40,841 bases of DNA. It comes from Saccoglossus kowalevskii (lineage: Eukaryota; Hemichordata; Enteropneusta; Harrimaniidae). Below, one piece after another: positions 1 through 32,138 of this stretch. The position numbers were made by a program, and so were the translations under genes. Where the stretch lies: assembly GCF_000003605.2 (NCBI RefSeq), contig NW_003138347.1:6584-47424 (forward strand). Reading direction: 5' to 3'. The notes under the pieces are model-generated. The model was not told where the DNA came from and searched no databases. It worked only from the letters and a program-made list of their open reading frames with translations. Position 1 is the first letter of the stretch. Each line of letters begins with the position of its first letter.

Positions 1-1498
1 TCGGTAAATGTTTTGCTTGCAAGCTCTCCCGACAGGCGATGCAGTCGCCTTTAATCGGATAGTTTGCAGTTTCCTTTTGGCTATGTTTGAACCTTTCAGT
101 AAATCGGAATTTACAGTACCGCATGTTGACCGAACGCACTCGCCAAACACAGTTATTCTTTGACATTGAACTCACAATTATATTTTATATTTAGTAAATC
201 ATGAGGCTATATGAAAAAGACACTAAGTATTATTAAGATAATTAGTCATCACGAGTTAGTTTACTTTTATCACACGACGTCATTGCTGACTGATTGCATT
301 GGTGGGTTTTTCGGCGGAGAATCGAAATCGTACGTATCGTATCGTTGCAGGGGACCCGATAACGAGGCTTGGACCGGACGTTTGGAAAGCAAATTAGTCA
401 GCAATGGCCCCCACATAATACGAGTGGATTTCTAGATATGTACTGTACAATAGTTTTTTGTATGTCGAAATACAAAAAAAAGAGAACTGTTATGGGAAAT
501 ATGCAAAAAAGCTTCAAATATCACCAAAATAAGGAGGGAAACTTCAGTCAAGGCAGCGGTTTATTCACGTGCTTGTGAATTGCTAGAATTGCCCCAATTC
601 AAGTGTTCGTGTAACGATTACTTAATAAAACCAAAACTTGATATTTTGAAGTCTATAACAAAAAATAAATTTCTTTGTCGTTAGTTTGCAATGCAGATGC
701 CGACGATCGCGTACTAACCGCAATGACCTTGTCTTTCCAATGAAGCGCAGTACAGGACGATTAATGGCAGCGTTCGTTCTCTTATTCTCCAGAGACGTCG
801 ACCCACACCTTGCCCATAACATTTGCATTTAGAATGTCAGGCTCAATTGGCTGCTCAATTTACTTACATATACCTTGTGACTCCCGCATTTTACCCAGAA
901 CGTGCAGTCGCGTTTTGCTCAGTATGTAAACATCTCTTCATGTCATCTTGAATTATGTACGAAAAGAGATTTTTTTAATTTCGTCTGAGTAGCTTTTCAA
1001 TTTTCGCTTCCGGGACTGGAGTTTACTTCAATATAATGTACGTTTAATTTCCGAAGACGTTGCTCGCTGCCTGAAGGGACATCACAGCCGACCCAATGTC
1101 ATTAGGAATATGCGACAATGAATGATTTACCGTTCACTCCGAAATCTCGTATAATATGGACGGCGCGAACCGAACGTCTGCCGCAAAAATCGAATAATTT
1201 GATGTTATGAAATTCCTTTGAATGAAAATTGTGGTTATTGTTTCTGTCCCATCAATATACGTAAATAGAACGTGTTCGGTGTCGCGTGCGCCATTTCACT
1301 ACAATAACATTACCTTACACAACGTAGTCCGCGATAATAATATTTATGTTTTTACAGTGAGTCATTAATAGTTAGGTTGTCACATATATTTTTTTCAAAT
1401 AAAACAACTGCGTATTAAGGTGATTGACCGCACAATTGAAGGCTGCCTGCATGTATTTTGTTTTTTTTTAAATTATTTATCTCGGTCTAAGAAATAGG
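1..1498. other. Intergenic, no gene seen
   Basis: No exon with coherent splice sites or a recognisable protein was found on either strand. The stretch has scattered CpG-richer patches (for example 690-800 and 1140-1300), unlike the AT-rich surroundings. These could be edges of old mobile elements or a regulatory region. The short open frames here (60-75 codons) look like chance. Confidence 0.5.
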
Positions 1499-1631
1499 TT
1501 AAAGAGCGGTGATCGTCGTGTCGCGTCCTGTTTGATATGGGACTCATAGCGACATACACAACGCGTGTAAAATACATTGTTTGTTTACTTGAAATTCGAA
1601 CACGCGCTGCGTGACGACCACCGCGCTTTAA
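1499..1631. mobile_element. Small inverted-repeat transposon (MITE), family A, diverged copy
   Basis: The ends are imperfect inverted repeats about 30 bp long. The left end begins TTAAAGAGCGGTGATCGTC, and the right end read in reverse gives TAAAGCGCGGTGGTCGTCAC. A TTAA sits at each end. The terminal sequence resembles the two copies at 3706-3849 and 21001-21160, but the centre differs, so this is a related subfamily. No transposase is encoded. A TTAA target would suit a piggyBac-like parent, which is inference. Confidence 0.6.
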
Positions 1632-1913
1632 ACATTGTGCCATATAGATGTTTTTAATAACCTTTTTTTAACGTTGCGCGCTGTTGGCCAATGTCCCATT
1701 GTCCAGTTATATGGTATTAAATATTAGTAAGACATTATTCAGGTGAGTGCAAGGAATACATATGGTTTATAAACGAATACGTTACTGAGTGTCAAGTTGC
1801 GTCTTTTTGTTACTTCAAGAAACACCGATATAAATGAACCGTATTAACATTGAGGGCGCTAATTCCTGAACATTCGACTAATAAGTACAAACAGAAATCT
1901 TCACACTAAAACT

Positions 1914-2045
1914 AGACTAGCCCCGTATTTACTGTGGGCCCGTAGTCAACAATAGACTAGCCGCATAGACAACGATAGACTAGCCCCGTAGACAACGACG
2001 ATAGACTAGCCACGTAGACAACGATAGACTAGCCACGTAGACAAC
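1914..2045. repeat. 23-bp tandem repeat, about 5 units
   Basis: Units begin AGACTAGCC and continue with variants of CCGTAGACAACGAT. Most are 23 bp and one carries a 3-bp insertion (CGA). The array decays at its 5' end. Units show point differences, so it is not a very recent amplification. Confidence 0.85.
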
Positions 2046-3705
2046 AAAGTAAAGGTTCTACAGGTACACATAGCCCATAGTCATATGTTTTCTAAAGGTC
2101 AAAATAATGAGAAAATATTTAACTAGTGACCTAAAATTTTAACAAATGAAACCGAACCAAATATACTGATAATACAAATAGACTCAATAGAGTACTTGTT
2201 GTAGAGGTGACAATCCGCCATTGCAAATCCGACCGGAAATCTAAAAATCGGTTATTCTAGAATCGTATTGAGTGAAACAGTTTTACTAATAAGCAAGGCA
2301 TCCCTTGTAAAATACTGTCTTGAAAATAAAAAGAACTTATATTCGTCGTCACGTGAGATTGCTTCTTGACGCTTACTATAAACTTAAAGGGGAGCAGAGG
2401 TCTGGTTTATGACACTCTGTACATGCAATTTGAGATCTATGAATGAATTCTGTCGATAAAAACAAGTTGTATATGCTGCGAAATGCCCTAAAAATCGGAT
2501 ATAAAACGGGCTGTGAAGCAGACGACAAACGTCCGCTTTGCCTGGCGTCATTTCGCCTCTAGAGGGCCAGTCAATTATGTCACCAGTGAACACTGATAAT
2601 TGAACCCATTCATGTCAGTAAACGTAGTCCCCTTCACTGTGACAATAACATGGCAAATAGCTGAAATCAACAAAATCACCAGCTTAATATGTTGAAAAAA
2701 AATCAGATTCGGCATAAAACGACGACAAGTACGATCTGGTTAAGGCTCTAGTAATTGAACACGTAGTTTAGGTTTGTATATAATTTATGAAGAAATCAGT
2801 TTACTTGACAAGTTGTTATTCCTATGGGACATCGCTCTGTGGAATCCATTCACAATAGACCAGTGAATACGTCTTAGGCGCTTTATAAAACACTTACTAC
2901 AAGACCATCAGATTTACATCCTATTTATGATTTGGCATATAATTGGAATACATGCTTCTAATGAGATGCACGAGTATACACACAGATAATTCTTCTTTGA
3001 GAAAAATATTTGAATCATAAATTTAGTAATAAATTTTACATATATTACAATTACTGTATTAAGGTAGAAGCTTACTCATAAATTGAAATATCCAGAATTC
3101 ATTCATTTTGTAATAATTTACTCCAAGGCAATACAAGAATATTGACTTAAAAAAAAGTTGGGGGTCACCAGCCTTATTTTCGAGAAATTGATGGTTGTAA
3201 TTCAGTGGTAAGTCGCCCATTTGATACTATTATAATGCTTTTACCACTGGTTCCTATGGCAGAGATATTATGCAATATCTTAAAATCTAGCCTGGCTGAA
3301 AAATTATATATTGTTAATGATAAAGTACTTTTTTGTTGTTGTGAATTATTAAAAAAAATCTGGGTTTTAAAAAGTGTCAAAAAATGCAATTTTTTCTACG
3401 GAAATGTAAAAATAGCGATTTTCAATAAATATTAGGACACGTTTCTCAAAACGCTTAACTGCAACACACAAAATAATGCTATTCGATTGTGCAATGGGAC
3501 ATTAGCTTCATGATTGTACATACTAAATTAATAAACATTGTCATGCGAATTGTGACCAATTTTGTCAAAAATGATGTAGTAGGATTCTACCTTGAAGAAT
3601 AACTTTAACGTCATTCTGAATTTAGATTATACTGACGATCAACATTGAAAATAAATGTTCATTGTGTGTTCACGTTGACTGCATTAGCAACAATTGCATT
3701 TGTAA

Positions 3706-3849
3706 ATAAGCGGGGGATCGTCACCTGCGCACGCGCGAGCGACGATAACAACACACGCTAAAAACGCAAAGGCTCATGGACGCACAAACAACGTGACGGC
3801 ACGATATGGTCTTTTGCCGCATGTGCAGGTGACGAATCCCCCGCTTTAA
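3706..3849. mobile_element. Small inverted-repeat transposon (MITE), family A, intact copy
   Basis: The left terminus TAAGCGGGGGATCGTCACCT is mirrored at the right end by GGTGACGAATCCCCCGCTTTA. The arms are about 25 bp with few mismatches and enclose roughly 95 bp. The internal segment around GCGACGATAACAACACA is shared with the copy in intron 4 of the SPMIP4 gene, which shows that these are dispersed copies of one element. It is non-coding and presumably mobilised in trans. Confidence 0.75.
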
Positions 3850-4990
3850 GACGGATATAGTAGGTTCGTGGCCACTCTAAAACTTAAAAATATGTTTTTA
3901 ATTATTTTGTTTGGTATATGTATTATTATTGGTGTATGTATTATATTATTTGGTTTGGTATAGACAGTCTTGACCTTGGACTGTAAAAAATCAGAGCTCT
4001 ACCACAAGTACAACATACTAACATATTTTTCGAACAAGCTATATACTTTGCAAGGCTGTATATAAATAATGAAAAGAATAATTTGGTTTTTAATAAAAGA
4101 TTATGCCATAATCTGTATGCAATGTACTGTAAATAACATATTTCAGAGCAGTAGTCGGTCTGTTTGTCACGTGACAATTATAGGCATTATATTAAAAGTG
4201 TATGTATATTTTGCACTTGGTGAATGATTATGCAAATCATTTTACAGTTAGTGTTGTGTGCTGCCCTCAACGTCAAGAGTCAATGCGGGTGAAGCTGAAT
4301 ACTTGTTCGGCATTTCCTGTACAGACTATTATCTATTATGATCGTATAAAGTAATAACGTTGCTTTTATACTGCGTGAAATATTGTTTGTGTGATGGAAT
4401 AGTACGTGCAAGAAATGCAAAGCGCATCCACACAAGTAACTAAATAACAAACAACTAGACTTATTAAACTAAAACAAATTTCAATGTAATATACTAGTAA
4501 TATATAAAAAATCAAAACTAGTTGAAGTAAACATCCTATATCTTGTATTTGTCCAACAATCAATGTGATTGCGTCTTTCCTTGTAACCGTATAGAACTAA
4601 CGATAAAAGTTAATCTATCAGTATAATTAAACACGATTTTTGTGTGTTGCCAGGGTCATGCGGTTACCATAGCTACAACGTTAACATTATCTTACAGCTT
4701 GGATGAATACATTCCATTTATGAACTAAAGAAACCAATTATCAAAGCTCAAAAATCATGTGCGAACGGTGGTTTAATAACCATACATTTCATTTTATTTG
4801 CATAAAACAAAATCATATAGCAAAATTCAAGGAAGTTAGGTGCAATATATTTTCCCAGGAAAATTTTAGGTTCAACATTTTACTTACTAGTATTTTTCAA
4901 TAATTTGTTTGGTAATTTTGGACCAGGTTTTGAACCAAAATTTTCATAACATATGAACAAAATTGTGTTGGTTTAAAATGTGGTAATGGA

Positions 4991-5001
4991 CGGGGGGGGG
5001 G
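4991..5001 (+). repeat. G homopolymer (10 G)
   Basis: A run of ten G follows a C. It is one of three long G/C homopolymers in this AT-rich window, with 23182-23193 and 38680-38691. It is probably length-polymorphic and error-prone in sequencing. Confidence 0.8.
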
Positions 5002-5014
5002 TTAAAGAGAAAAT

Positions 5015-5385
5015 GTGGGTACTACTGACTATTTTTTAGAATGTTTAAATAATTTAAAATTACATTTGACAATCACGGGAAAGTATGATTTATCAAAAAA
5101 TAGAAAATCAGGAAAACATATAAAATCAGGATCTTGTTGCTATATGCCAAAACCAGAGCCCCATAACTTGCACCTCAATGGCAACGGAAATACTAATAAT
5201 ACGGACATCATTTTATCATCCTGTGTCAATAAATTCGCTCGAAAATGTATTCAATTATGCCTAGAATGTAATTTGATAATTTTAAACGGACTTACTATCG
5301 GCGATCTGATGGGAGCACTCAAATGTTTTACCCCCTAGGTGCTGTAACTGCGATGATTTTTGATTCATCTGTAAGTCACTTCATT
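5015..5385 (+). pseudogene. LINE-type endonuclease fragment (retrotransposon relic)
   Basis: The 107-codon open frame from 5015 ends at a stop at 5336-5338. Its latter half resembles the end of the apurinic-type endonuclease domain of non-LTR retrotransposons: an asparagine/glycine or lysine region, then IQLCLECNLIILNG, then GDLMG and KCFTP. In LINE proteins this region normally reads N..G..L..LC....L.ILNG...GD..G..T......G.S.IDY. The sequence continues after the stop in another frame as PLGAVTAMIFDSS, matching the expected G-S-x-IDY segment, so a frameshift broke it at about 5333. No reverse transcriptase follows. The call rests on motif spacing recalled from the family, and the subfamily is unknown. 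Confidence 0.55.
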
Positions 5386-5564
5386 ATTCTGTATAAAGTA
5401 TTTTGAATTTATCATATCTTATATTATTTTGATATTTACGGAAAAAATACTTTTTTTCACAATTAACAGTTAATCAATCATCCAGATACATACAACCTAA
5501 ATTGTATTGTTGTTTAAACATCCATAATTCACTTTTGAACCAACCGGTTTGTTTTTGCCCTTAG

Positions 5565-5770
5565 TCACTCGATGCGTCTGTTAAGTTTAAAAAAAAAAGT
5601 TTACCCGTAACTCGAAGTTTGATTAACTGTTAATGGAACACCGAGTTATAATTAGGGCGTGGTTTTGCAAAAGCACATAGTTTCTAACATGTAGTCGTGG
5701 TGACTTTTTGTAACTCGGATGTTTCATTAACTTGATTTTTGTAGTTCGATTTCCCGTAACTCGAACAATT
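5565..5770. mobile_element. Possible Tc1/pogo-type transposon relic
   Basis: The phrase CCCGTAACTCGAA occurs at both ends of this stretch, and shorter versions (GTAACTCGG, ACCGAGTTATAA) lie between in both orientations. 'TAACTCGAA'-type ends recall Tigger/pogo-like elements, but no clean terminal inverted repeat or transposase frame is left. It is a weak identification. Confidence 0.3.
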
Positions 5771-6797
5771 CAGCATGTGTTATGGTTTTCATCGTAAAGA
5801 ATACTTATCTTGAAAAATACCCCAAAATCTATATAGTAATTTCTTCAAATTAAAAAAAAAACAATTAAAAACATTTAAATAAAAAAAGGAAATGATAGCT
5901 AATAAACTAAAGAATCTTGAAAATTCAAAAGGTATCACTGTAGTTTGTTGGAAGATATTGAGCGAAGTGAATGAGGACACTTCATCTAAAACTGACATTC
6001 ATTCAATTGGTCTAAGTGATTGGTTTTCATATTTTGATAAAATATAAAAATCAAATGTTTCGAATGACAATATTAAAGATGCAAATGTTAACCTAGATTA
6101 AGAAAACACCATTGTGATAATAATGAATTGGACAGACCATTAGGACAAATTGAACTCATGAATGCTATAAAATGAAGAAATGTATAACATGAAGTATGCT
6201 ACTAGTATTGAAAAGGTCCATAGTACACGATTTCTTTTCAAACGTGGCGCCATCCGACTATTTTTTGTGGTTTAATGATTTGATTCATTTTATTTAAAGC
6301 TCGTTTACAATCTCTTTATACTTGTGTTCAGAGTTCAAAATGTTATAATTAGAATTCTACGAACTCATTGGCAAATTCATATCATAGAGTCACATCGAGT
6401 ATTACCACTAGGCACATCACAAAGAATTATATAATTTATCTTCACCTTTACGATATCAATAATTTAAGATGTTCTACTCTCACCAGACTTTGTTAATAAC
6501 ATTCAAATATCTTCGCAGTGTGTTATGAGTGTCATCAGAATGCACGTGGTTTCAACTGTACGCTAGTCTTTACTTCCAGTGACGTATATGGGAGCAAATT
6601 ACACCAGACCCCGGTTGTGTGTTGACTCCTGAATGTAGAACACAGCCAATATATTTACAAAATAAAGCTGCTTTTCTTAACTAGCAAGATTCAATTGTTC
6701 CAATCGCTTGACTTCGGTACCTCACTACTCGTAACAATCAGCTAATTAACATAACAATCTAACTACCTTGTCGAGACAGCCAATGGCGGCAAACGTC
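5771..6797. other. Intergenic, AT-rich, no gene seen
   Basis: No exon-like sequence was recognised. An AATAAA near 6660 has no coding region that would use it. Confidence 0.5.
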
Positions 6798-6811
6798 GTC
6801 GCCTTGGCTAC
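6798..6811 (+). promoter_or_regulatory. Near-match to an RFX X-box in the SPMIP4 upstream region
   Basis: GTCGCC-TT-GGCTAC lies 162 bp upstream of the SPMIP4 start codon. The ciliary X-box consensus is RYYNYY, 1-3 spacer bases, RRNRAC, and this site has one mismatch (T for R in the second half). Ciliary genes are commonly under RFX control, so the position is suggestive, but a single degenerate site is weak evidence. No TATA box was seen. Confidence 0.3.
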
Positions 6812-6972
6812 CTGAATGTTTAGGGTTACACGCTGCCATTGTGGAATTAGCGTGGTGTGTTGGCTGTGAACACATCGTAGCCCGCCGCTACAAATAAGCA
6901 CCCACACACAACGAGGGTATAGCGATCCTGGCTATGTAGCGTTCTGTCTCTGGGGTACAAGTTCAACAAAAC

Positions 6973-27816
<20,844 letters not shown>

Positions 27817-28251
27817 ACATGATTGGACAGCGTAGCATAGAATATTCATACAGTGTGTCTCTTGGTTAGGACTGATGTGCGTAAGTTTACAACAATCTGC
27901 CTTTTCACTCACAGTGTTCCTTCACATTTACTCTGTGTATTATCTATACACCATCCCTAAATGATAATTTTTTTCAAAAGTTTTGATAAAAAGAAATCAA
28001 ATCATGTCTATTATAAAAATTGTAATTAATGAATAGTTAAAATTGAGAAATTTTAATGTATCAAATTTTATGACTGAGAATCGTGACAGGGAAAAGGCTG
28101 AAAAAACTGTAAAACTATAATTGATACATCACATCTCCAAACTAAACAAACTGTTGTTTTCTGTGAACTCAATTTCATGAACTCTATGCAATTAATTTGT
28201 TATATTTTAATGATTCAGTACACAACAAATGTAACTTTTGGTTTATATACA

Positions 28252-28638
28252 CTTCTAATAAAGATGCGCTTCTAATAGAGATGCGCTTCTAATAGAGATT
28301 CACTTATCGATGCACTTCTAATGGAGATGCGATTCTAATGGAGATGCACTTATCGATGCACTTCTAATGGAGATGCGCTTCTAATAGAGATGCGATTCTA
28401 ATAAGATGTGCTTCTATTAGAGATGTGCTTCTAATGGAGATGCGCTTCTAATGGAGATGCACTTGTAATAGATGCACTACTAATAGAGATGCGTTTTTAA
28501 CAGATGCGCTTCTAACAGAAATGTGCTTCTAATGGAAATGCTCTTCTATTAGAGATGCATTTCTAATAGAGATGCGCTTCTATTAGAGATGCACTTCTAA
28601 TAGAGATGCACTTCTAATGGAGATGCACTTCTAATAGA
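28252..28638. repeat. 17-18-bp minisatellite, about 20 units, in the SPMIP4 3' region
   Basis: Units are variants of CTTCTAATAGAGATGCG, with G/A changes (GGAGATGCAC), shortened units (CACTTATCGATG) and some starting CTTCTATTAG. The variability shows an old, repeatedly shuffled array. Stray monomers occur at 19957-19990 and, inverted, at 20606-20637. Confidence 0.95.
28257..28262 (+). terminator. Proximal polyadenylation signal AATAAA (SPMIP4)
   Basis: The first AATAAA after the stop codon, 441 nt downstream. It lies in the first unit of the minisatellite, where other units read AATAGA, so one base change makes or breaks it. Confidence 0.5.
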
Positions 28639-30216
28639 GCAACTATGATATATGTACATTTCTACAGGATCATAGAACTATAGAAGACATTTTAATGTTG
28701 TTTTTTTTTCACCATACAGGCAATATATAACTATTCTCTATGCATTGTGGGTTGTTTTCTATGTGCATTATGGGTAATTTTCATCTGTAACAATTGATAG
28801 TTGTGTTATTTGCAAATAATGTATATAGACCATAGTAGATTTATTTATTGCCTGCCTAAAAATGACATCATTTCCTGTTGTTCTGATGCTTTGTGGGTAA
28901 TAATTGACATCCGTCCATAATTATAAGTGATAACATAGCTTCGCTTGACTGAAATATTACCATTATAATAGTAATACCTTAGTAATGCTCTTGTTTTATA
29001 GTGTTGAACTTCTATGGATAACTATGCTTAATCTTGTTACCACCCCCCACCCCTCCCGAAATCCCTCTTCCCTTATTGAGAGATACAACTTAATGTTTTA
29101 ACAAATTTACATTGTTGACTTGCCGTATTGAGTGGGATATGAATATTGTTTTATACACGCTTTACAAGTGTGGATTTTTTTTGAAAAAAATTAAGACTTT
29201 TTTGCACATTGTTTTGATAACTTTTACATTTTATTACTTTTAGTTTATAAGCTTTACAAATTTGTTCACAGTTTGTGCCTTCCAGATTTTTAAAGCAAAA
29301 CTATTTGGCTGCTACATTTTGATTGTGATTTTCTGGTTTGAGATGTAAGAGATTACTTGATTGGCTGATACTTAATAGCAGTTTATATTTTGCATCTACT
29401 TAGCCAATCAGCAAATAGAATACTAAATGAATTAGATTGAATATTCAATTATGTAAATGATATATGAAATATTGTCATTTGATTGGTTGATTTCCAAGTT
29501 TATGTAAATATTTTGAAAAAATGTCATGTTGCCTTCTGGACTAAGAGATAAGTATTTTCAGGAGAAAATCTTTTCATCGTTTGGTTATTTGAGTGAAATG
29601 CTGGATTTTTTACTCACTAAAGGTTAAATGAATGACTTCTGAAGTAGAGAAATAATTTTACAAGATAAATCTTGTTTAGTCTTTAGATTCTTGGGTCTGA
29701 TTTTACTTCCACTACCCATTGTCAGGCATTCTAATTTTAACTCAAGGATGCTGTCACTTAATGGTGCTGGTTTTTTTCATTCAATATTATTACCTCACGT
29801 TTCAAATAGTTTTTGCAAGATATTGCAGACATAATGGAGGTCAAAGATCAAAGTTCATCTGCAGTGATCCACTCTTTATTTCAAATCCAGATTTTGAAAT
29901 GATGTTCTGCATCAAAATATTGGTATACAAAACATAATCAACATTGTTGTGTATATATATTACATCTTTAATATTACCTTCATTATTAAGAATGATTTTT
30001 AAAATCCTCTCAAATTTTTCCTGTACATATTCAAAAAAAGTGACTTAAATTGTATTAATAACCTTTGACATATCTTTAATTCTGCACATGGAGAATGAAC
30101 AGCGCCCTCATAGTTCATGATTTATATTTACAGCACTTTCTGCGTGTTCCATTGCTATGCAAATTTCTATTTTTTTTTTCACACATGTACATAGCTTGAT
30201 TTGAGATTTAAAGTGA

Positions 30217-30222
30217 AATAAA
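30217..30222 (+). terminator. Distal polyadenylation signal AATAAA (SPMIP4)
   Basis: AATAAA followed by GTTGATTTGTTG, a GU-rich downstream context typical of a cleavage site. It is 2.4 kb beyond the stop codon. Confidence 0.45.
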
Positions 30223-30240
30223 GTTGATTTGTTGAAAGTT

Positions 30241-31410
30241 GCTATCAAGTTATTTTTTTTGAATGAAATCAGAAATTGTTCCACCTATCCAAAAAGAGGG
30301 ATTAATATTTACAAAAATAATCTGCACATACATGTACAACAATTTTGGAAAAAATAGGTGCTACACAGAAAATGACAGAAGAAAAACTATTTATATGAAA
30401 AAAAAAACATTGGAGGAAAGGAAAAAAAATGTACAGCATCACCCTGAAGACAACCCTAGATCAATAGGAAGAAACAAATAGGAGTTATTTTCATTTCACC
30501 CTTTCACAATAAAAATGTATTACATGTCACAAAATTTTACACAATTCTTAGTTAAAATGAAGTAACATGCAGACAGACACTCCACTACAAAATTCAATAG
30601 CCCGGCCATTGAAGTGTACATATATATGTAAACAGACTCACAGTAGAAAATAAGGAAAAATACAGGAAACAAAATTTACAATAATGATATCAATGGAATG
30701 CCCATACCACAATAACTGCAGCTTACTCAGGCGTTAAGAGCAATACAACTCATTCCAGACATACAGGAAAGGACTCAAATTTATATGCAACAAAATACGA
30801 TAAAAACAAAGGTGTATATTTAAATCGCCTATGGTGGCGCATACGTCTTCACAATAAAATTTATAATTGAATATTTGCAGACCGTATATTTAGTTAAGCA
30901 TTAAGTGTAATCAGAACACATTTGCAGTTAAAATCCGTTATATCGTCAAACTAAATTATTTTTTATAACTAATATCTAACATGAATTGGTCAGAATGAAT
31001 CTAATTTGAATAATACTATAATCAGCACTTCATATTTGGTAACCGTGATGCATTTGCTACAATGGCCGATATATCTAAATAAGGCTGGAAATGGAGGTTC
31101 GATGGCGGTGAGCTGAATATTCAGTGTCCAATATGTTGAAAAAATATGTTGGTCAGCAATTCAGATAAAGAGACCTTGAACACAGTGATTGGGGCCTAAC
31201 AAACCATATGCTTCTGGTCAGTTCAACACCAAAACAATTGAAGGCCGATGTCACTATACAGCGTTGACGAATTGATTGAACATTTCTTCAAAATTTGTAC
31301 GTCATTGAATAGTTTAGCACAATCGCATCAATACTCCATTTTGGAAAAACAATTTGACTAGAATTATTTTCAGGCATAAGGGTCGATACTTCGAAACAAA
31401 GGGGGTGGTA
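30241..31410. other. Gap between convergent genes, no gene seen
   Basis: The region between the two tail-to-tail genes. 31040-31330 is less AT-rich and could be part of a longer 3' UTR of the minus-strand gene. Nothing coding was recognised. Confidence 0.5.
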
Positions 31411-31426
31411 AATAATTCAGTTGATA

Positions 31427-31432
31427 TTTATT
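31427..31432 (-). terminator. Polyadenylation signal of the MIEAP-like gene
   Basis: AATAAA on the minus strand, 395 nt after the stop codon. It is the first such signal downstream in what I scanned. Confidence 0.45.
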
Positions 31433-31826
31433 GGTGTCCATAAAAAAGAACACCCAACGCGGTCATTGGACCATGTCATTTAACTTACAATGTAAATGTT
31501 AGTAATAACAAAAGTAATGTAAATCGTAAATCGTAAATCCATCCATTGCATTTTATAAAAAATTACATGTGTATTTCTTACAATGCTGTGTTCTTTAGAA
31601 GTTGGTATGAAAATGCGTATGGGAATGGTAAAAAAACGTCCAATACATTCTTGGTCCCTCCTCCATTCAGAATTATCAACCCCTATCTGAACATATTGCA
31701 AGAATTCCTTATCTGATTTGTCTCAATATTTATCTTGGTAACTAAGGTAACCAGCACCATTATATTTGGCAGTCACGTGTTCACGCAGTCCCGTTTAAGA
31801 ACACTGAGAATTAAGAGGAAAGCATT

Positions 31827-32138
31827 TCACTCCTTTTCACTCAAGAGAACTATTCCTTTTTTAAGAAGCTTGCCATTCTCCGTTTCATACAAGCAAGGCC
31901 AAACGTAGCGGACGATTCTTTCTCCATTATTTGGAGTGACGTCACAGGTACTGTCCGGTTGATGTTCGGTGCTGTTATAGCAACGATTGTCAATCGAAAC
32001 GTCTAATGGCGGAAACTGGATATTCAGTTGCCATGACACTTTGCAACAAACTTGCACGTATCGTTGAAATTGGTCGTTTTCTTTTATTTTACTAATAAAT
32101 GATTCTGAAAAGTCGTCTTCAATCCAGTCATACAAACC
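31827..32138 (-). CDS. MIEAP-like gene coding exon 5, last (residues 335-437 and stop)
   Basis: The acceptor is CGTCTTCCTTTTGCAG. It contains QRYVQVCCKVSWQLNIQFPP (360-379), RYVWPCLYETENGKLLKKG (411-429) and ends LLSEKE. The W-P-x-L and K-G positions are the hallmark of the MIEAP C-terminal domain. Phase 0 in. Confidence 0.9.
   Translation of the reverse strand, partial: GLYDWIEDDFSESFISKIKENDQFQRYVQVCCKVSWQLNIQFPPLDVSIDNRCYNSTEHQPDSTCDVTPNNGERIVRYVWPCLYETENGKLLKKGIVLLSEKE

Larger units (their letters stand above)
27817..30240 (+). other. SPMIP4 3' untranslated region / downstream
   Basis: After the stop there is AT-rich noncoding sequence with a minisatellite (28252-28638) and two AATAAA signals (28257 and 30217). 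If the distal signal is used, the 3' UTR would be about 2.4 kb and carry the whole array. If the proximal one is used, it would be about 460 nt and cut just inside the array. No open frame of note. Confidence 0.5.
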
